Shown: positions 15,736-25,540, counted from the first letter of the stretch. The stretch: DNA of 38,617 nt from Sphingobacterium cavernae (GCF_008520265.1 NZ_VIQM01000045.1:1-38617); one strand, 5' to 3'. Program-made: numbers and translations. The notes: generated by a model from the sequence alone, not told the origin.

Positions 15736-18700
15736 TTATAAATTAATTTGAATACCAATATTGTATACAGACTGTAGTGGATAACCTAATCCATTACCTC
15801 GCATCTCAACATCCCACAACTTGAAGTTGCTTAACAAAAACAGATTTGAGCCTGACAAATACACACGCGCATTACTAATCTTAAATCGTTCTAATGATTT
15901 GATATTATAGCCAATATCGACACTTTTCAATCGTAAGAATCCACCATTACGCATCCACCAAGTAGAGGTTTGATTATTAGGACCAACCCTCCAGGTACTT
16001 AATCTTGGATAAAAAGCATAGGAATCTTGATTTGTCTCAGACCAATAATCATCAGCTATTACTTTTAGCAAGCCTGTTTGTCTACCTCCATTAGAATAAA
16101 AGGGTTGAATTTGGCTAGAATTAATAAAGAATGAATATTGGGTAGCACCTTGGAAGAAAAATCCGAGATCAAAATTTTTAAATCCGAAGCTTGAGCCAAA
16201 GCCAAATAATACTTCCGGTTCTGTAGGATAACCAATTGGCACCATATCATCGCCGTTCACCAAACCATCTTTTGTAATATCTCTGTATTTGATATCTCCC
16301 GCAAGCAAACCAATATCACCAAACTGTACTGGTGAGTTAGCGACTTCTTCATTATCAATAAATAAACGCTCTGCGATATATCCCCATGCTTGATTAATAG
16401 AATACCCTTTGCGTCCAAGGTGTGAAAGATTTCCTGAATACGGTAATTCGTCTACTTTTACAATTTCAGATGTCGCATAGGTAAAAGTTCCGCGTGCATC
16501 CATCCAAAAGTCTTCTGAAAAGTTCTTTCTATAATTTACAGACAAGTCAAGACCTTTCGTATTTACTCGACCATAATTTGACCAAGGTGTTGCCATTAAT
16601 CCAGACGCATTATCAATACCCGAAACTGGTTGTAGGATATTTGATCTTTTTTGGCTAAATGCATCTACGATAATGTCTATACCTCTACCGATGCTCATAT
16701 CCAAACCTAAATTTAATTGCTTCGAAAGCTCCCAAGTGATATTTGGATTAGCATAACGTGAGATAGACACACCAGGACGGGTGTAACGTGGTGCACCATC
16801 ATCTCTACCAAAAGAAGATCCATAGTTACCATTATTAAGATTCACATTGGATAAGTAAAAGAATCTATCCGCATTACTACCAATAGCATCATTACCCACC
16901 AAACCATAGGTTCCTCTAAGTTTGAAATTACTTATTACAGAGCGTATAGGTTCAAAGAAAGGTTCTTCTGAAAGTCTATATCCTAAACCAAATGAAGGGA
17001 AGAAGCCCCAACGGTGGTTTGCATCAAAACGTTCTGAACCATTATACCCAAAATTGAATTCCGCTAAATAACGATCCTTTAATCCATACGTAAAACGACC
17101 TGAGACACCTGCATTACGACTGGGTAATGTTTCCACCAAACCAACTTGATTACCAATAGCAGATTCATAACTGGAGATATAAGATACTAGCATACCGCTT
17201 ACCGCATGTTTCTCTGCAAAAGTTCTATTATAGTTAAGTGTTCCTTCTAACCAAATTCTAGAGTCCACATCACGTGTCGGCGGCGCATAACTTAAGTATT
17301 CCGTTCCTGTTGGCTGCAATGCTGTTGCTGAACCATCATTTAATGCTTTTAGATTGTAGGTACCATCTTGAGAATTTACAATCGCTTCGTAGAAGAATGG
17401 TTGATAACTTCTGCTAGCAGACATATAAGCGTATCTTCTCAAATAACCCATCCCACGAAGTGATAAACCTTCCGTTATACCATTCAAATCTTGCTTAATC
17501 TCGATTTGAGGTTGCATATTGGAAGTTTTATAGGTCTGATAGCCTCGCACCATTTCAGCATATGGATTCATATACATGGTAGAACTCAAAGACAAATCCG
17601 TATTGCGTGTTTGGCTAGAACCAAATAATGGGTGTTCGATAAAAGGTAGTTTATCTGCTGGATAAATAGAAGGAAACATCACTGGATTGGCATTTAATGC
17701 ATTATCAAATGTAGCTGCTCCACCGCCCATTGGTCCTATGTAATCATCAAACTGTCCATACATCCTTACAATAGCTGTGGTTGTTTTCGTAACATTGAAA
17801 TCAACATTCACACGCAAAGAATAATTATTCAGCTTAATGTTACTGTTAAAGTTGTTTAGAGGTTCTACCTTAAGCACTCCGTTATCTCGATTGAAAGTAC
17901 CAGCGATATAATATCTACCACGTGTAGTTCCTCCTGAAATATTTAAGTTGTACCCCTGATTGTTTGTATAATCTTTGACCAACATCGATAGCCAATTATT
18001 ACTCGGGAATAAATAAGGGTCTTCACCATCCATAGTGCTAAAGATTTTATTTTGCGAATAAGGCTCTATGCCGTTTGGCGTACGGGTTAGTGCAGCTTCA
18101 TTTGCCATTCGCATATAAGTAATGTTATCTGCGAATTCAAAATTCTTGGTATTTGATGAAATTCTATTTTCTACGCGAAAATTAAATTTTGGGGCGCCAT
18201 CCATACCCATTTTAGTGTTAATCAAAATAACACCATTTGCACCACGTGCACCATATACAGAGGCTGCTGCTGCATCTTTTAAAACCGAAAAATCAGAAAT
18301 ATCATCTGGTTGAAGACGAGCCATATCGGTCGGAGAAGACTCCACACCGTCAATTAAAATCAAAGGATCTTGTTTTCCTGTACCAAATGTAGAAAGTCCG
18401 CGAATGTAAAAAGTGGAATTATCTGTCCCAAGTCCAGGTTCGCCACTGCTTTGAAAAGCAATCATACCAGCCACCCGACCAGCCAAAGCATTTGTAAGAT
18501 TTGAAGAAGCTGTTTTTAGCTCCTTAACATTCACAGTGGTAATAGCACTTACCAAACTTGCTTTCTTTTGCGTTCCACCAAAACCTGTTACTGTTACTTC
18601 TTCAATCTCAGACTCAATCTTTTCTAAGAAAATGTCTAATAGAATCTCATTGTTTGAGTTTATTGATTGACTTGCAAGATTAATAGTGGCTGTTTTAAAC

Positions 18701-18933
18701 CCCACCGATTGAAAGTCTACTTGGGCTTCTTTTTTAGAATTAAATTCAAAACGCCCAAACCCATCAGATAATAATGTCAATATCGTCGCTCCTCTCACTT
18801 TGATAGATACACTGGGTATCCCTCCCGTTGTATCTCGTACCACACCTTTGACCTTTATGTCTTGTGCAATACTATTTAGTGTTGAGATCGCGCTTAAGAT
18901 AATTGTGATAAATATAAGTCGTAATCCATTCAT
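15736..18933 (-). CDS. SusC/RagA-family TonB-dependent outer-membrane transporter (locus 1)
   Basis: This 1065-residue protein has a signal peptide ending near SIAQ (residue 24) and a carboxypeptidase-regulatory-like beta-sandwich (about 26-105). A TonB-box-like IEEVTVTGFG follows (about 110-119), then a plug domain with IRGLSTFGTG, DPLILIDGVES and SVLKDAAAASVYGARGANGVI, and a 22-strand barrel. It takes up oligomers too large for porins, powered by TonB-ExbBD, with SusD as lid. It lacks an N-terminal STN secretin domain, so regulation by a FecR/ECF-sigma pair is not indicated, and no regulator gene is adjacent. It leads a four-gene operon with no enzyme; the substrate cannot be inferred. Confidence 0.95.
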   Translation of the reverse strand: MNGLRLIFITIILSAISTLNSIAQDIKVKGVVRDTTGGIPSVSIKVRGATILTLLSDGFGRFEFNSKKEAQVDFQSVGFKTATINLASQSINSNNEILLDIFLEKIESEIEEVTVTGFGGTQKKASLVSAITTVNVKELKTASSNLTNALAGRVAGMIAFQSSGEPGLGTDNSTFYIRGLSTFGTGKQDPLILIDGVESSPTDMARLQPDDISDFSVLKDAAAASVYGARGANGVILINTKMGMDGAPKFNFRVENRISSNTKNFEFADNITYMRMANEAALTRTPNGIEPYSQNKIFSTMDGEDPYLFPSNNWLSMLVKDYTNNQGYNLNISGGTTRGRYYIAGTFNRDNGVLKVEPLNNFNSNIKLNNYSLRVNVDFNVTKTTTAIVRMYGQFDDYIGPMGGGAATFDNALNANPVMFPSIYPADKLPFIEHPLFGSSQTRNTDLSLSSTMYMNPYAEMVRGYQTYKTSNMQPQIEIKQDLNGITEGLSLRGMGYLRRYAYMSASRSYQPFFYEAIVNSQDGTYNLKALNDGSATALQPTGTEYLSYAPPTRDVDSRIWLEGTLNYNRTFAEKHAVSGMLVSYISSYESAIGNQVGLVETLPSRNAGVSGRFTYGLKDRYLAEFNFGYNGSERFDANHRWGFFPSFGLGYRLSEEPFFEPIRSVISNFKLRGTYGLVGNDAIGSNADRFFYLSNVNLNNGNYGSSFGRDDGAPRYTRPGVSISRYANPNITWELSKQLNLGLDMSIGRGIDIIVDAFSQKRSNILQPVSGIDNASGLMATPWSNYGRVNTKGLDLSVNYRKNFSEDFWMDARGTFTYATSEIVKVDELPYSGNLSHLGRKGYSINQAWGYIAERLFIDNEEVANSPVQFGDIGLLAGDIKYRDITKDGLVNGDDMVPIGYPTEPEVLFGFGSSFGFKNFDLGFFFQGATQYSFFINSSQIQPFYSNGGRQTGLLKVIADDYWSETNQDSYAFYPRLSTWRVGPNNQTSTWWMRNGGFLRLKSVDIGYNIKSLERFKISNARVYLSGSNLFLLSNFKLWDVEMRGNGLGYPLQSVYNIGIQINL

Positions 18934-19381
18934 TAGTAATGTTTTTATAATTGGTAATTAAAATGATAAAGAAAGGAATGAGTAGAAAACCTAGTTTCCC
19001 TGTTCAAGAAAGTCTTTTAGCTATCGTTCATAATAATCTCTCCAAAAAACTTTTATCGCTATTTTAATACTGATTAGTAATACCTAAATTGTTTTGTACT
19101 ATTTACTATTCTACACAGGCAGAATTCTAATCATGAGCAATTATAATTAGTGTTATAATGACACTTATTATAATAAAACAAAAATTCCTAGGCATAATTA
19201 AACCTAGACAGCTGTATAGAACTAAATAATTGTTAAAATGACACTTATTGATTTAAGCGTTATATTTTATGTTTACAATCAGTAGAAATACCTTTAAAAA
19301 AGTTTGTTGTTATTGTTTATAATTTGGTTAATAATCTAATGTAGAGATTATATTTAAAACTTCAAAATTTTTGTAACAATA
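18934..19381. promoter_or_regulatory. Upstream region of the first SusC operon
   Basis: This 448-base AT-rich gap separates the GNAT gene from susC, both on the minus strand, and holds no gene I can support. It should contain the SusCD operon promoter, but I found no full TAnnTTTG box at a usual distance. Its main structure is a 19-base direct repeat at 19151 and 19231 (listed separately), with the inverted pair CTAGG (19188-19192) and CCTAG (19203-19207) between the copies. A weak AT-rich inverted repeat at 19331-19351 has no T run and is not a convincing terminator for the GNAT gene. Confidence 0.5.
19151..19249. repeat. Pair of 19-base direct repeats spaced 80 bp apart
   Basis: TGTTATAATGACACTTATT (19151-19169) and TGTTAAAATGACACTTATT (19231-19249) differ at one base and start exactly 80 bases apart, about 220 and 300 bases upstream of the susC ATG. 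This is an operator-like arrangement for a regulator of the SusCD operon; no cognate regulator is in the window. Confidence 0.6.
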
Positions 19382-19867
19382 TTATAGATGTATTTCCATA
19401 ACGTAATCGTCCAAAATATAATCGAAATAGGGAATATCGATTTCTTGTACAACGGTAAAGCCCATCTTTAAATAGAAATAATAAGCCTTATTTCCACGGT
19501 TAACATTTAGCTGTACTCTCTCTTTATTTTTTAATTTAGCTTTCGCTATTGCACAGGAAATTAATTCTTTCCCAAAACCTTTACCTTGAGTTTGTGGTAA
19601 TAGATACAGCTTTTCTATGCGTAATATATCCTCATCTTTATCCTTTAATGCCATAAACCCAACTGTGCTCTTCTTGTCAAAAGCTAGATAAAAGTCTTGA
19701 TCGGTTTGCATGCTCTCCTGAAGAGCCTGAACCGAGTAACTTCTTTCCAACATAAATTTCATTTGATCATCAGATAATATACCTGTATAAGTTGGGTAAT
19801 AAATCTGATGAGCTAATTGATGAATGATTTCTGCTTCCGCTAAATTTGCCCGACGAATACTAAACAT
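19382..19867 (-). CDS. GNAT-family N-acetyltransferase
   Basis: From the ATG at 19867 this is a 161-residue GNAT protein beginning MFSIRRANLAEAEIIHQLAH. The acetyl-CoA-binding motif A is LRIEKLYLLPQTQGKGFGKELI, with the Q-x-x-G-x-G loop as QGKGFG. LNVNRGNKAYYFYLKMGF is the usual C-terminal motif. The acceptor is unknown. An in-frame TTG at 19894 would extend it by nine residues and overlap the upstream gene by 26 bases; the ATG one base after that gene's stop is more likely. It is the last gene of the secA-to-GNAT run. Confidence 0.88.
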   Translation of the reverse strand: MFSIRRANLAEAEIIHQLAHQIYYPTYTGILSDDQMKFMLERSYSVQALQESMQTDQDFYLAFDKKSTVGFMALKDKDEDILRIEKLYLLPQTQGKGFGKELISCAIAKAKLKNKERVQLNVNRGNKAYYFYLKMGFTVVQEIDIPYFDYILDDYVMEIHL

Positions 19868-19868
19868 G

Positions 19869-20429
19869 TTATATTTCTTCTCCAACAAAAACAAAATTAT
19901 CGGTATTCATTTCTAACACAACAAAACCATCGTGGTCCACTTCAAAAACATTATCCTGCAAAAACTTCAACCCATTAAATGATTTGATTTCAGAGACGTT
20001 GATATACATTTTTTGCCCTTTTACTTTCCATTTCTCATAGTGAGATTGGATCAAGACATAGCGAATCCCTTCCACGAAAGCAACAATATTTATGTGATGT
20101 GCATATTCTAAGAAAGAAGCCTCTAAGGACATAGAAAAAATATTAACGGCTTTGTAATTATTGGCAATCAAATAATCCAAGCTGTCTCTTAAGAAAGTTG
20201 TCTTTGGGGTAATCAGCTTTATTTCTTCTTGCGAAGAATCGATAGCATGTGCATATAGAAAGTCAACCTTTGTATCTTCAGCCAAAAAGAAATCTATGTT
20301 ATCCTCCGTTGTAATAATTGTCGGCGACCATTCCAAAATTTGCCCCAAATATTCCTCCGACAAGGCATGAAAATTTTCTACCAATAAAGCAGGTTCCTGA
20401 TTTTCACGAACAATATGGTGCGATGACAT
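19869..20429 (-). CDS. Thiamine-pyrophosphokinase-like protein, function uncertain
   Basis: This 186-residue soluble protein begins MSSHHIVRENQEPALLVENF. I associate that start with a Sphingobacteriaceae family annotated as thiamine pyrophosphokinase-like, also from the EWSPTIITTEDNIDFF segment and the C-terminal beta-rich part (KGQKMYINVSEIKSFNGLKF) resembling the thiamine-binding domain. However, the usual TPK catalytic aspartate motifs (such as GDxDS) are not evident, so it may be a diverged, non-catalytic member. It lies 6 bases after the M20 gene and 1 base before the GNAT gene, clearly in one operon. Assignment is tentative. Confidence 0.55.
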   Translation of the reverse strand: MSSHHIVRENQEPALLVENFHALSEEYLGQILEWSPTIITTEDNIDFFLAEDTKVDFLYAHAIDSSQEEIKLITPKTTFLRDSLDYLIANNYKAVNIFSMSLEASFLEYAHHINIVAFVEGIRYVLIQSHYEKWKVKGQKMYINVSEIKSFNGLKFLQDNVFEVDHDGFVVLEMNTDNFVFVGEEI

Positions 20430-20435
20430 GAAACT

Positions 20436-21626
20436 TTATTTTGTAAGTTTTGAAATAGCGATATAAGACATTAAACCTATACTTAATTCTAAAGCATCTT
20501 CATCAATATCAAATGTCGGCGTATGAACCGCAGATTGGATACCTTTTGATTGATTTCCTGTCCCTAGACGATAGAAACATGCATTCGCAACTTGGGAATA
20601 GTATGAAAAATCTTCTGCCGCAGGCCATAAATCCAATTCAACTACATTCTCCTCTCCCAAATATTCTACCGCAGCTTCACGCGCTAAGGCTGTTGTCGCT
20701 GGCTCATTTACCAAATAAGGATAGCCCTTTCTCACTTCAAAATCACAGGTAGCATCCATACTTTCAGCTATTCCGACAGCAATTTTTACCATCTTCTCGT
20801 GTGCCTGAGCCCGCCATTCTTCATTGAATGTACGGAAAGTTCCTTCCAAATACACTTCATCTGGAATGATATTCGTTGCACCATTTCCAATGATTTTTCC
20901 CCACGATAGAACCGTAGGAATACGAGGGTCTGCAAATCGGCTTACCACTTGTTGTAATGCTGATATTATCTGCGCTGTAATCGCAATTGGGTCTATATTT
21001 TGATGCGGCTGCGCACCATGACCACCCTTGCCACGCACTGTCATAAACAATTCGTCACACGAAGCCATGTATTGACCTGAGCGAAATCCAACTTTACCAA
21101 CTTCTATAAAGGGCATGACATGCTGCCCGAAAACAGCCTGAGGCGTAGGATTCTCCAAAACACCTTCTTTAATCATTATCGAAGCACCGCCTGGCAATCT
21201 TTCTTCTCCCGGCTGAAATATTAATTTTATTTGACCGCCGAATTGGGATCTCAACTCGTTCAATATTTTGGCAACCCCCAGCAACGACGATGTGTGCACA
21301 TCATGTCCGCAAGCATGCATTACGCCTACATTTTGAGAACCATATGAGCGTCCTTCTACCTCTGTAATAGGCAAAGCATCCATGTCTGCCCGCAAAGCAA
21401 TTACTTTGTCTGAGGGCAAATCACCTGTAATCAAGCCGACTACACCCGTATTTGCCATAGATTGATAAGGTATTCCTAATTTACCTAATGATGCTTTTAC
21501 AAATACAGAAGTATTGTGTTCTTCGAAAGAAAGTTCAGGATTACGATGAAGGTGGCGACGAATTTCTACCGTCTCAGAAAAGAATTCCTTTGCCAACTGT
21601 TGAATCTTACTCTTAATATTGGCCAT
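20436..21626 (-). CDS. M20-family amidohydrolase (aminoacylase/hippurate-hydrolase type)
   Basis: This 396-residue cytoplasmic metal-dependent hydrolase removes acyl groups from N-acyl amino acids or related amides. The N-terminal catalytic part shows EIRRHLHRNPELSFEE, ALRADMDALPI and the metal motif MHACGHDVHT (C106, H108). The catalytic glutamate pair is PGEERLPGG (E141-E142), followed by the GQHVMP histidine (H169). A dimerisation domain lies in the middle, with KGGHGAQPHQNIDPI. A C-terminal VHTPTFDIDEDAL provides the last histidine. All expected residues are present. It sits 12 bases after the SPOR gene, in the secA-led run. Confidence 0.92.
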   Translation of the reverse strand: MANIKSKIQQLAKEFFSETVEIRRHLHRNPELSFEEHNTSVFVKASLGKLGIPYQSMANTGVVGLITGDLPSDKVIALRADMDALPITEVEGRSYGSQNVGVMHACGHDVHTSSLLGVAKILNELRSQFGGQIKLIFQPGEERLPGGASIMIKEGVLENPTPQAVFGQHVMPFIEVGKVGFRSGQYMASCDELFMTVRGKGGHGAQPHQNIDPIAITAQIISALQQVVSRFADPRIPTVLSWGKIIGNGATNIIPDEVYLEGTFRTFNEEWRAQAHEKMVKIAVGIAESMDATCDFEVRKGYPYLVNEPATTALAREAAVEYLGEENVVELDLWPAAEDFSYYSQVANACFYRLGTGNQSKGIQSAVHTPTFDIDEDALELSIGLMSYIAISKLTK

Positions 21627-21638
21627 AATGTAAGTTGA

Positions 21639-22097
21639 TTATTCCCAGACCCAAATATCTTCTTGGAAAACAAAGACACTTCTGTATTGGGAACGGATAG
21701 TATTCATAAATTCGTTTGCTTGCGCTCTACTTCTAAAATCACCGACTTTGACCCTATAATTAGGTTCTGAATACGAAATATAAGTATCCATATCAGCATA
21801 TTGATTTTTGAATCGTGCCTGAATAGCATATGCTTCGCTACGATTAGATCCAGCATAAATCTGCACCCTAAAGCCTTTTCGCTTCACTCGCGTAGCTTTT
21901 GCCTTATCAACTACTTTTGTTCCTAAGCTAATAAGACGAGGTGTTGTAGGATTGATTTCATGAGCTGCTCTAAAATTCTGCAACAAGGTAATGAGTGAAT
22001 CCTTTTGAATCTCCAACCCATTATTATCTTGTCCTTTAGCCTGTATAAAAAACAAGCAAACAGCACCTAATAAAATCAATCCCTTTTTGTACAACAT
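21639..22097 (-). CDS. Secreted SPOR-domain protein
   Basis: This 152-residue protein has a signal peptide (MLYKKGLILLGAVCLFFIQA, cleavage near 22) and a C-terminal SPOR domain at about 76-146 (FRVQIYAGSNRSEAYAI, YRVKVGDFRSRAQANEFM). SPOR domains bind denuded peptidoglycan, so this is a periplasmic cell-wall-associated protein. It follows secA by 38 bases and precedes the M20 gene, a linkage I believe is common in Sphingobacteriales but cannot confirm here. Confidence 0.88.
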   Translation of the reverse strand: MLYKKGLILLGAVCLFFIQAKGQDNNGLEIQKDSLITLLQNFRAAHEINPTTPRLISLGTKVVDKAKATRVKRKGFRVQIYAGSNRSEAYAIQARFKNQYADMDTYISYSEPNYRVKVGDFRSRAQANEFMNTIRSQYRSVFVFQEDIWVWE

Positions 22098-22135
22098 CTC
22101 TGTTTTTTACTCTTTTATCTTAAAATTGTCCCGAC

Positions 22136-25100
22136 TTATTTACCGTGACAATTTTTATATTTCAATCCTGAACCACAAGGACATTCGTCATTTCTACCGA
22201 CAGTTTGCTCTTTGCGTATAGGTTGTGTTACTGCTATATCTTCTTCAGAAACTCCTGTTGGAGAATCCAAATCTTCTTTAGTTTCTTTCAAATTTAACGG
22301 TTGTGCAGGGATTGGCTTAGCCTCTTCAATGTTTTGAGGTTGTTGCTGACCTGGTATATCCGCTTTGAACAAGAAACTCACAATATCCTTATTCATAGAA
22401 GCCAACATCGTTTTAAACAAGTTGAAAGCTTCCATTTTATAAATAATGATTGGATCTTTTTGCTCATAAACAGCATTCTGAACTGACTGTTTTAAGTCAT
22501 CCATCTCGCGTAAATGCTCTTTCCAAGCTTCATCAATTAAAGCAAGAACTATGCCTTTTTCAAAAGATCTAAAAACATCTGCTCCTTCGGATTCTACCGC
22601 TTTTTTCAAGTTTGTAGAAACTTGAATACCACGAATTCCATCTGAAAAAGGAACGACGATATTTTCCACCATTTCACCACGCTCAGCTAAAACATTTTTC
22701 AACACTGGTAATGTTTGCGCTGCTACGTTTTTAGCTTTATTTTGATAATGTGTAAATATCTGCGTGAACAGTTTCTCCGTCAATGCATCAGCACTTGATG
22801 AGGTAAATTCTTCTGCGGTGATTGCTGGGTCAACAGAGAAAATGCGAATTACTTCAATTTGGAATTCATCAAATGAACCATCTTCTTTTGATGAAATGAC
22901 GATATCTTCAACTACATCGTAAATGGTATTGTTCAAATCTACATCCAGACGCTCACCAAATAAAGCATTCTTACGTTTTGTATAAATCACATTACGTTGC
23001 GAGTTCATCACATCATCATATTCCAACAAACGCTTACGAATACCAAAGTTATTTTCTTCGACTTTACGTTGCGCGCGTTCGATTGATTTTGTCAACATAC
23101 TGTGTTGCATCACTTCGCCATCTTCCACACCCATTTTCACCATGATGTTGGAAATACGCTCTGATGCAAATAAACGCATCAATGGATCTTCTAACGAAAC
23201 GAAGAATTGAGACGATCCAGGATCACCTTGACGACCTGCTCGACCACGTAACTGACGGTCAACACGGCGAGATTCGTGACGCTCTGTACCGATAATCGCT
23301 AAACCACCAGCTTTGATTACTTCCTCTGTCAATTTAATATCCGTACCACGACCAGCCATGTTAGTCGCAATAGTCACTTGACCTGGTTGACCAGCTTCTG
23401 CAACAATCTCGGCCTCACGTTGGTGTAATTTCGCGTTCAACACGTTGTGTTTGATACCACGTAATTTCAACATACGGCTCAATAACTCCGAAATCTCAAC
23501 CGAAGTCGTACCAACTAAAACCGGACGACCAGCTTCAGTTAATGTTTGAATCTCTTGAGCTACTGCATTATATTTCTCACGTGCTGTACGGTAGATATAA
23601 TCTTGCTTGTCTTCGCGTGCGATACCTCTATTCGTAGGGATATCCACTACGTCTAGCTTGTAAATTTCCCAAAGCTCACCAGCTTCTGTAGACGCAGTAC
23701 CTGTCATACCTGCTAACTTGTGGTACATACGGAAGTAGTTTTGCAACGTAACAGTAGCATATGTTTGTGTAGCGTCTTCTACTTTTACATTTTCTTTCGC
23801 TTCGATAGCTTGGTGAAGACCATCCGAATAACGACGACCGTCCATAATACGACCCGTCTGCTCATCTACGATTTTAACTTTGCCTTCGTCAACAATGTAT
23901 TGATCATCTTTTTCGAATAGCGTATACGCTTTCAATAATTGATTGATCGAGTGAATACGTTCCGCTTTCACCGAGTAATCGCGCAACAACTCATCCTTGC
24001 GAGCTGCCTTTTCTTCTAATGGAGCATCCGAATTTTCAATCTCGGCAATTTCACTACCTACATCAGGTAAAATGAAGAAGCTTGGATCTTCGCCTTGTGC
24101 AGTGATAAGTTCAATACCTTTTTCTGTCAACTCCACTTGGTTGTTTTTCTCGTCAATAACAAAGAAAAGCTCTTTGTCCGCTTTTGGCATTTGACGGTTT
24201 TGCTCAGCCATGTAGAAGTTTTCTACTTTTTGTAAAATTTGACGGTGATTATTTTCACTTAAGAATTTAATCAACGCTTTATTTTTAGGTAAACCTCTAT
24301 ATGCACGAATTAATGCTAATCCACCTTTTTCTGGATCTGTATCACCCGAAAGAATTGCTTTTTTCGCTTCATTAAATACTGTATTTACGTATGCTTTTTG
24401 TGCATTTACTAATCTTTCGATACGTGGTTTTAATTGGTAAAACTCGTGTTGGTCTCCCATCGGAATAGGACCAGAGATAATCAACGGTGTACGCGCGTCA
24501 TCGATCAATACCGAATCCACCTCATCGATCATTGCAAAGTGCAATTTACGTTGCACCATCGCATCTGGCGTTTGCGTCATGTTGTCGCGCAAATAATCAA
24601 AACCAAATTCGTTGTTTGTACCGTAAACAATGTCTGACTTGTATGCTTTACGACGTTGCGGAGAATTTGGTTGATGTTTATCAATACAATCTACCGAAAG
24701 TCCATGGAATTCGAACAATGGCGCATTCCACTCGGAGTCACGCTTTGCTAAGTAATCATTCACCGTTACAATGTGAACACCTTGTCCAGACAATGCATTT
24801 AGGTAAGTAGGTAGTGTTCCAACTAAAGTTTTACCCTCACCCGTCATCATCTCAGCAATTTTACCTTGATGCAATACGATACCACCAATCAACTGTACAT
24901 CATAGTGAACCATATTCCATGTCACCTCGTTGCCTGCAGCCAACCATTTATTAGCCCACTGCGATTTTTCTCCAACGATTTTCACATTTGCTTTGCGCGC
25001 AGCTAATTCTCTATCAAAGTCATTAGCCGTCACTTCCAATACTGGATTTTCAGTAAAACGACGTGCAGTTTCTTTTACCACAGCAAAAGCTTCAGGTAAG

Positions 25101-25417
25101 ATATCCGCTAATACCTCCTCAAGCTTTTTATCACGATCTTTATTTAATTTATCTATTTTCTCGTAAACCTCTGTTTTTTCTGAAATATCTACAGCATTAT
25201 CATCTGCTTTAGTTTTCAATTCAGCGATTTCGGCGTCAATTTCTTTTAAATATTCCTGGATACGGCTTTTGAATTCAATTGTTTTAGCACGAAGCTCGTC
25301 ATGTGACAAATTGGTTAGCTTACTATATTCACCTTTAATCTTTTCAACTATCGGTTGTATAGATTTGATATCACGTTCTGACTTGCTACCAAATAATTTA
25401 CTTAAGAATTTTAACAT
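22136..25417 (-). CDS. secA: Protein translocase ATPase SecA
   Basis: This 1093-residue preprotein translocase motor drives unfolded proteins through SecYEG. Walker A is MMTGEGKTLVG (about 191-200) and the DEAD-like box is DEVDSVLIDDARTPLI. VGTTSVEISELLSRML, NMAGRGTDIKL and IGTERHESRRVDRQLRGRAGRQGD are the NBD2 motifs. The C-terminal SEC-C zinc site is CPCGSGLKYKNCH (CxC-x8-CH). The protein is about 190 residues longer than the E. coli one, mainly from insertions such as a charged coiled-coil stretch at about 55-105, which is normal for Bacteroidota. It is the first gene of a five-gene minus-strand run. Confidence 0.97.
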   Translation of the reverse strand: MLKFLSKLFGSKSERDIKSIQPIVEKIKGEYSKLTNLSHDELRAKTIEFKSRIQEYLKEIDAEIAELKTKADDNAVDISEKTEVYEKIDKLNKDRDKKLEEVLADILPEAFAVVKETARRFTENPVLEVTANDFDRELAARKANVKIVGEKSQWANKWLAAGNEVTWNMVHYDVQLIGGIVLHQGKIAEMMTGEGKTLVGTLPTYLNALSGQGVHIVTVNDYLAKRDSEWNAPLFEFHGLSVDCIDKHQPNSPQRRKAYKSDIVYGTNNEFGFDYLRDNMTQTPDAMVQRKLHFAMIDEVDSVLIDDARTPLIISGPIPMGDQHEFYQLKPRIERLVNAQKAYVNTVFNEAKKAILSGDTDPEKGGLALIRAYRGLPKNKALIKFLSENNHRQILQKVENFYMAEQNRQMPKADKELFFVIDEKNNQVELTEKGIELITAQGEDPSFFILPDVGSEIAEIENSDAPLEEKAARKDELLRDYSVKAERIHSINQLLKAYTLFEKDDQYIVDEGKVKIVDEQTGRIMDGRRYSDGLHQAIEAKENVKVEDATQTYATVTLQNYFRMYHKLAGMTGTASTEAGELWEIYKLDVVDIPTNRGIAREDKQDYIYRTAREKYNAVAQEIQTLTEAGRPVLVGTTSVEISELLSRMLKLRGIKHNVLNAKLHQREAEIVAEAGQPGQVTIATNMAGRGTDIKLTEEVIKAGGLAIIGTERHESRRVDRQLRGRAGRQGDPGSSQFFVSLEDPLMRLFASERISNIMVKMGVEDGEVMQHSMLTKSIERAQRKVEENNFGIRKRLLEYDDVMNSQRNVIYTKRKNALFGERLDVDLNNTIYDVVEDIVISSKEDGSFDEFQIEVIRIFSVDPAITAEEFTSSSADALTEKLFTQIFTHYQNKAKNVAAQTLPVLKNVLAERGEMVENIVVPFSDGIRGIQVSTNLKKAVESEGADVFRSFEKGIVLALIDEAWKEHLREMDDLKQSVQNAVYEQKDPIIIYKMEAFNLFKTMLASMNKDIVSFLFKADIPGQQQPQNIEEAKPIPAQPLNLKETKEDLDSPTGVSEEDIAVTQPIRKEQTVGRNDECPCGSGLKYKNCHGK

Positions 25418-25540
25418 AATTTTATTTTATCTCTTTTCACATGCGCAAAATTGAATCCAAACTCTTATACAGGACATTTTGGCACTAGTCGGGCAAATTT
25501 AATTATTCGAAATGATAACTTTCAATGTTACAGTAGATTT

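Noticed and set aside
19331..19351. ATAATCT/AGATTAT inverted repeat as a terminator for the GNAT gene
   Set aside because: The stem is 7 bp, almost all AT, and has no T run on the minus strand; common by chance in this AT-rich gap.
24487..24810. 107-codon plus-strand frame antisense to secA
   Set aside because: It overlaps the highly conserved SecA ATPase core, has no recognisable domain and no promoter.
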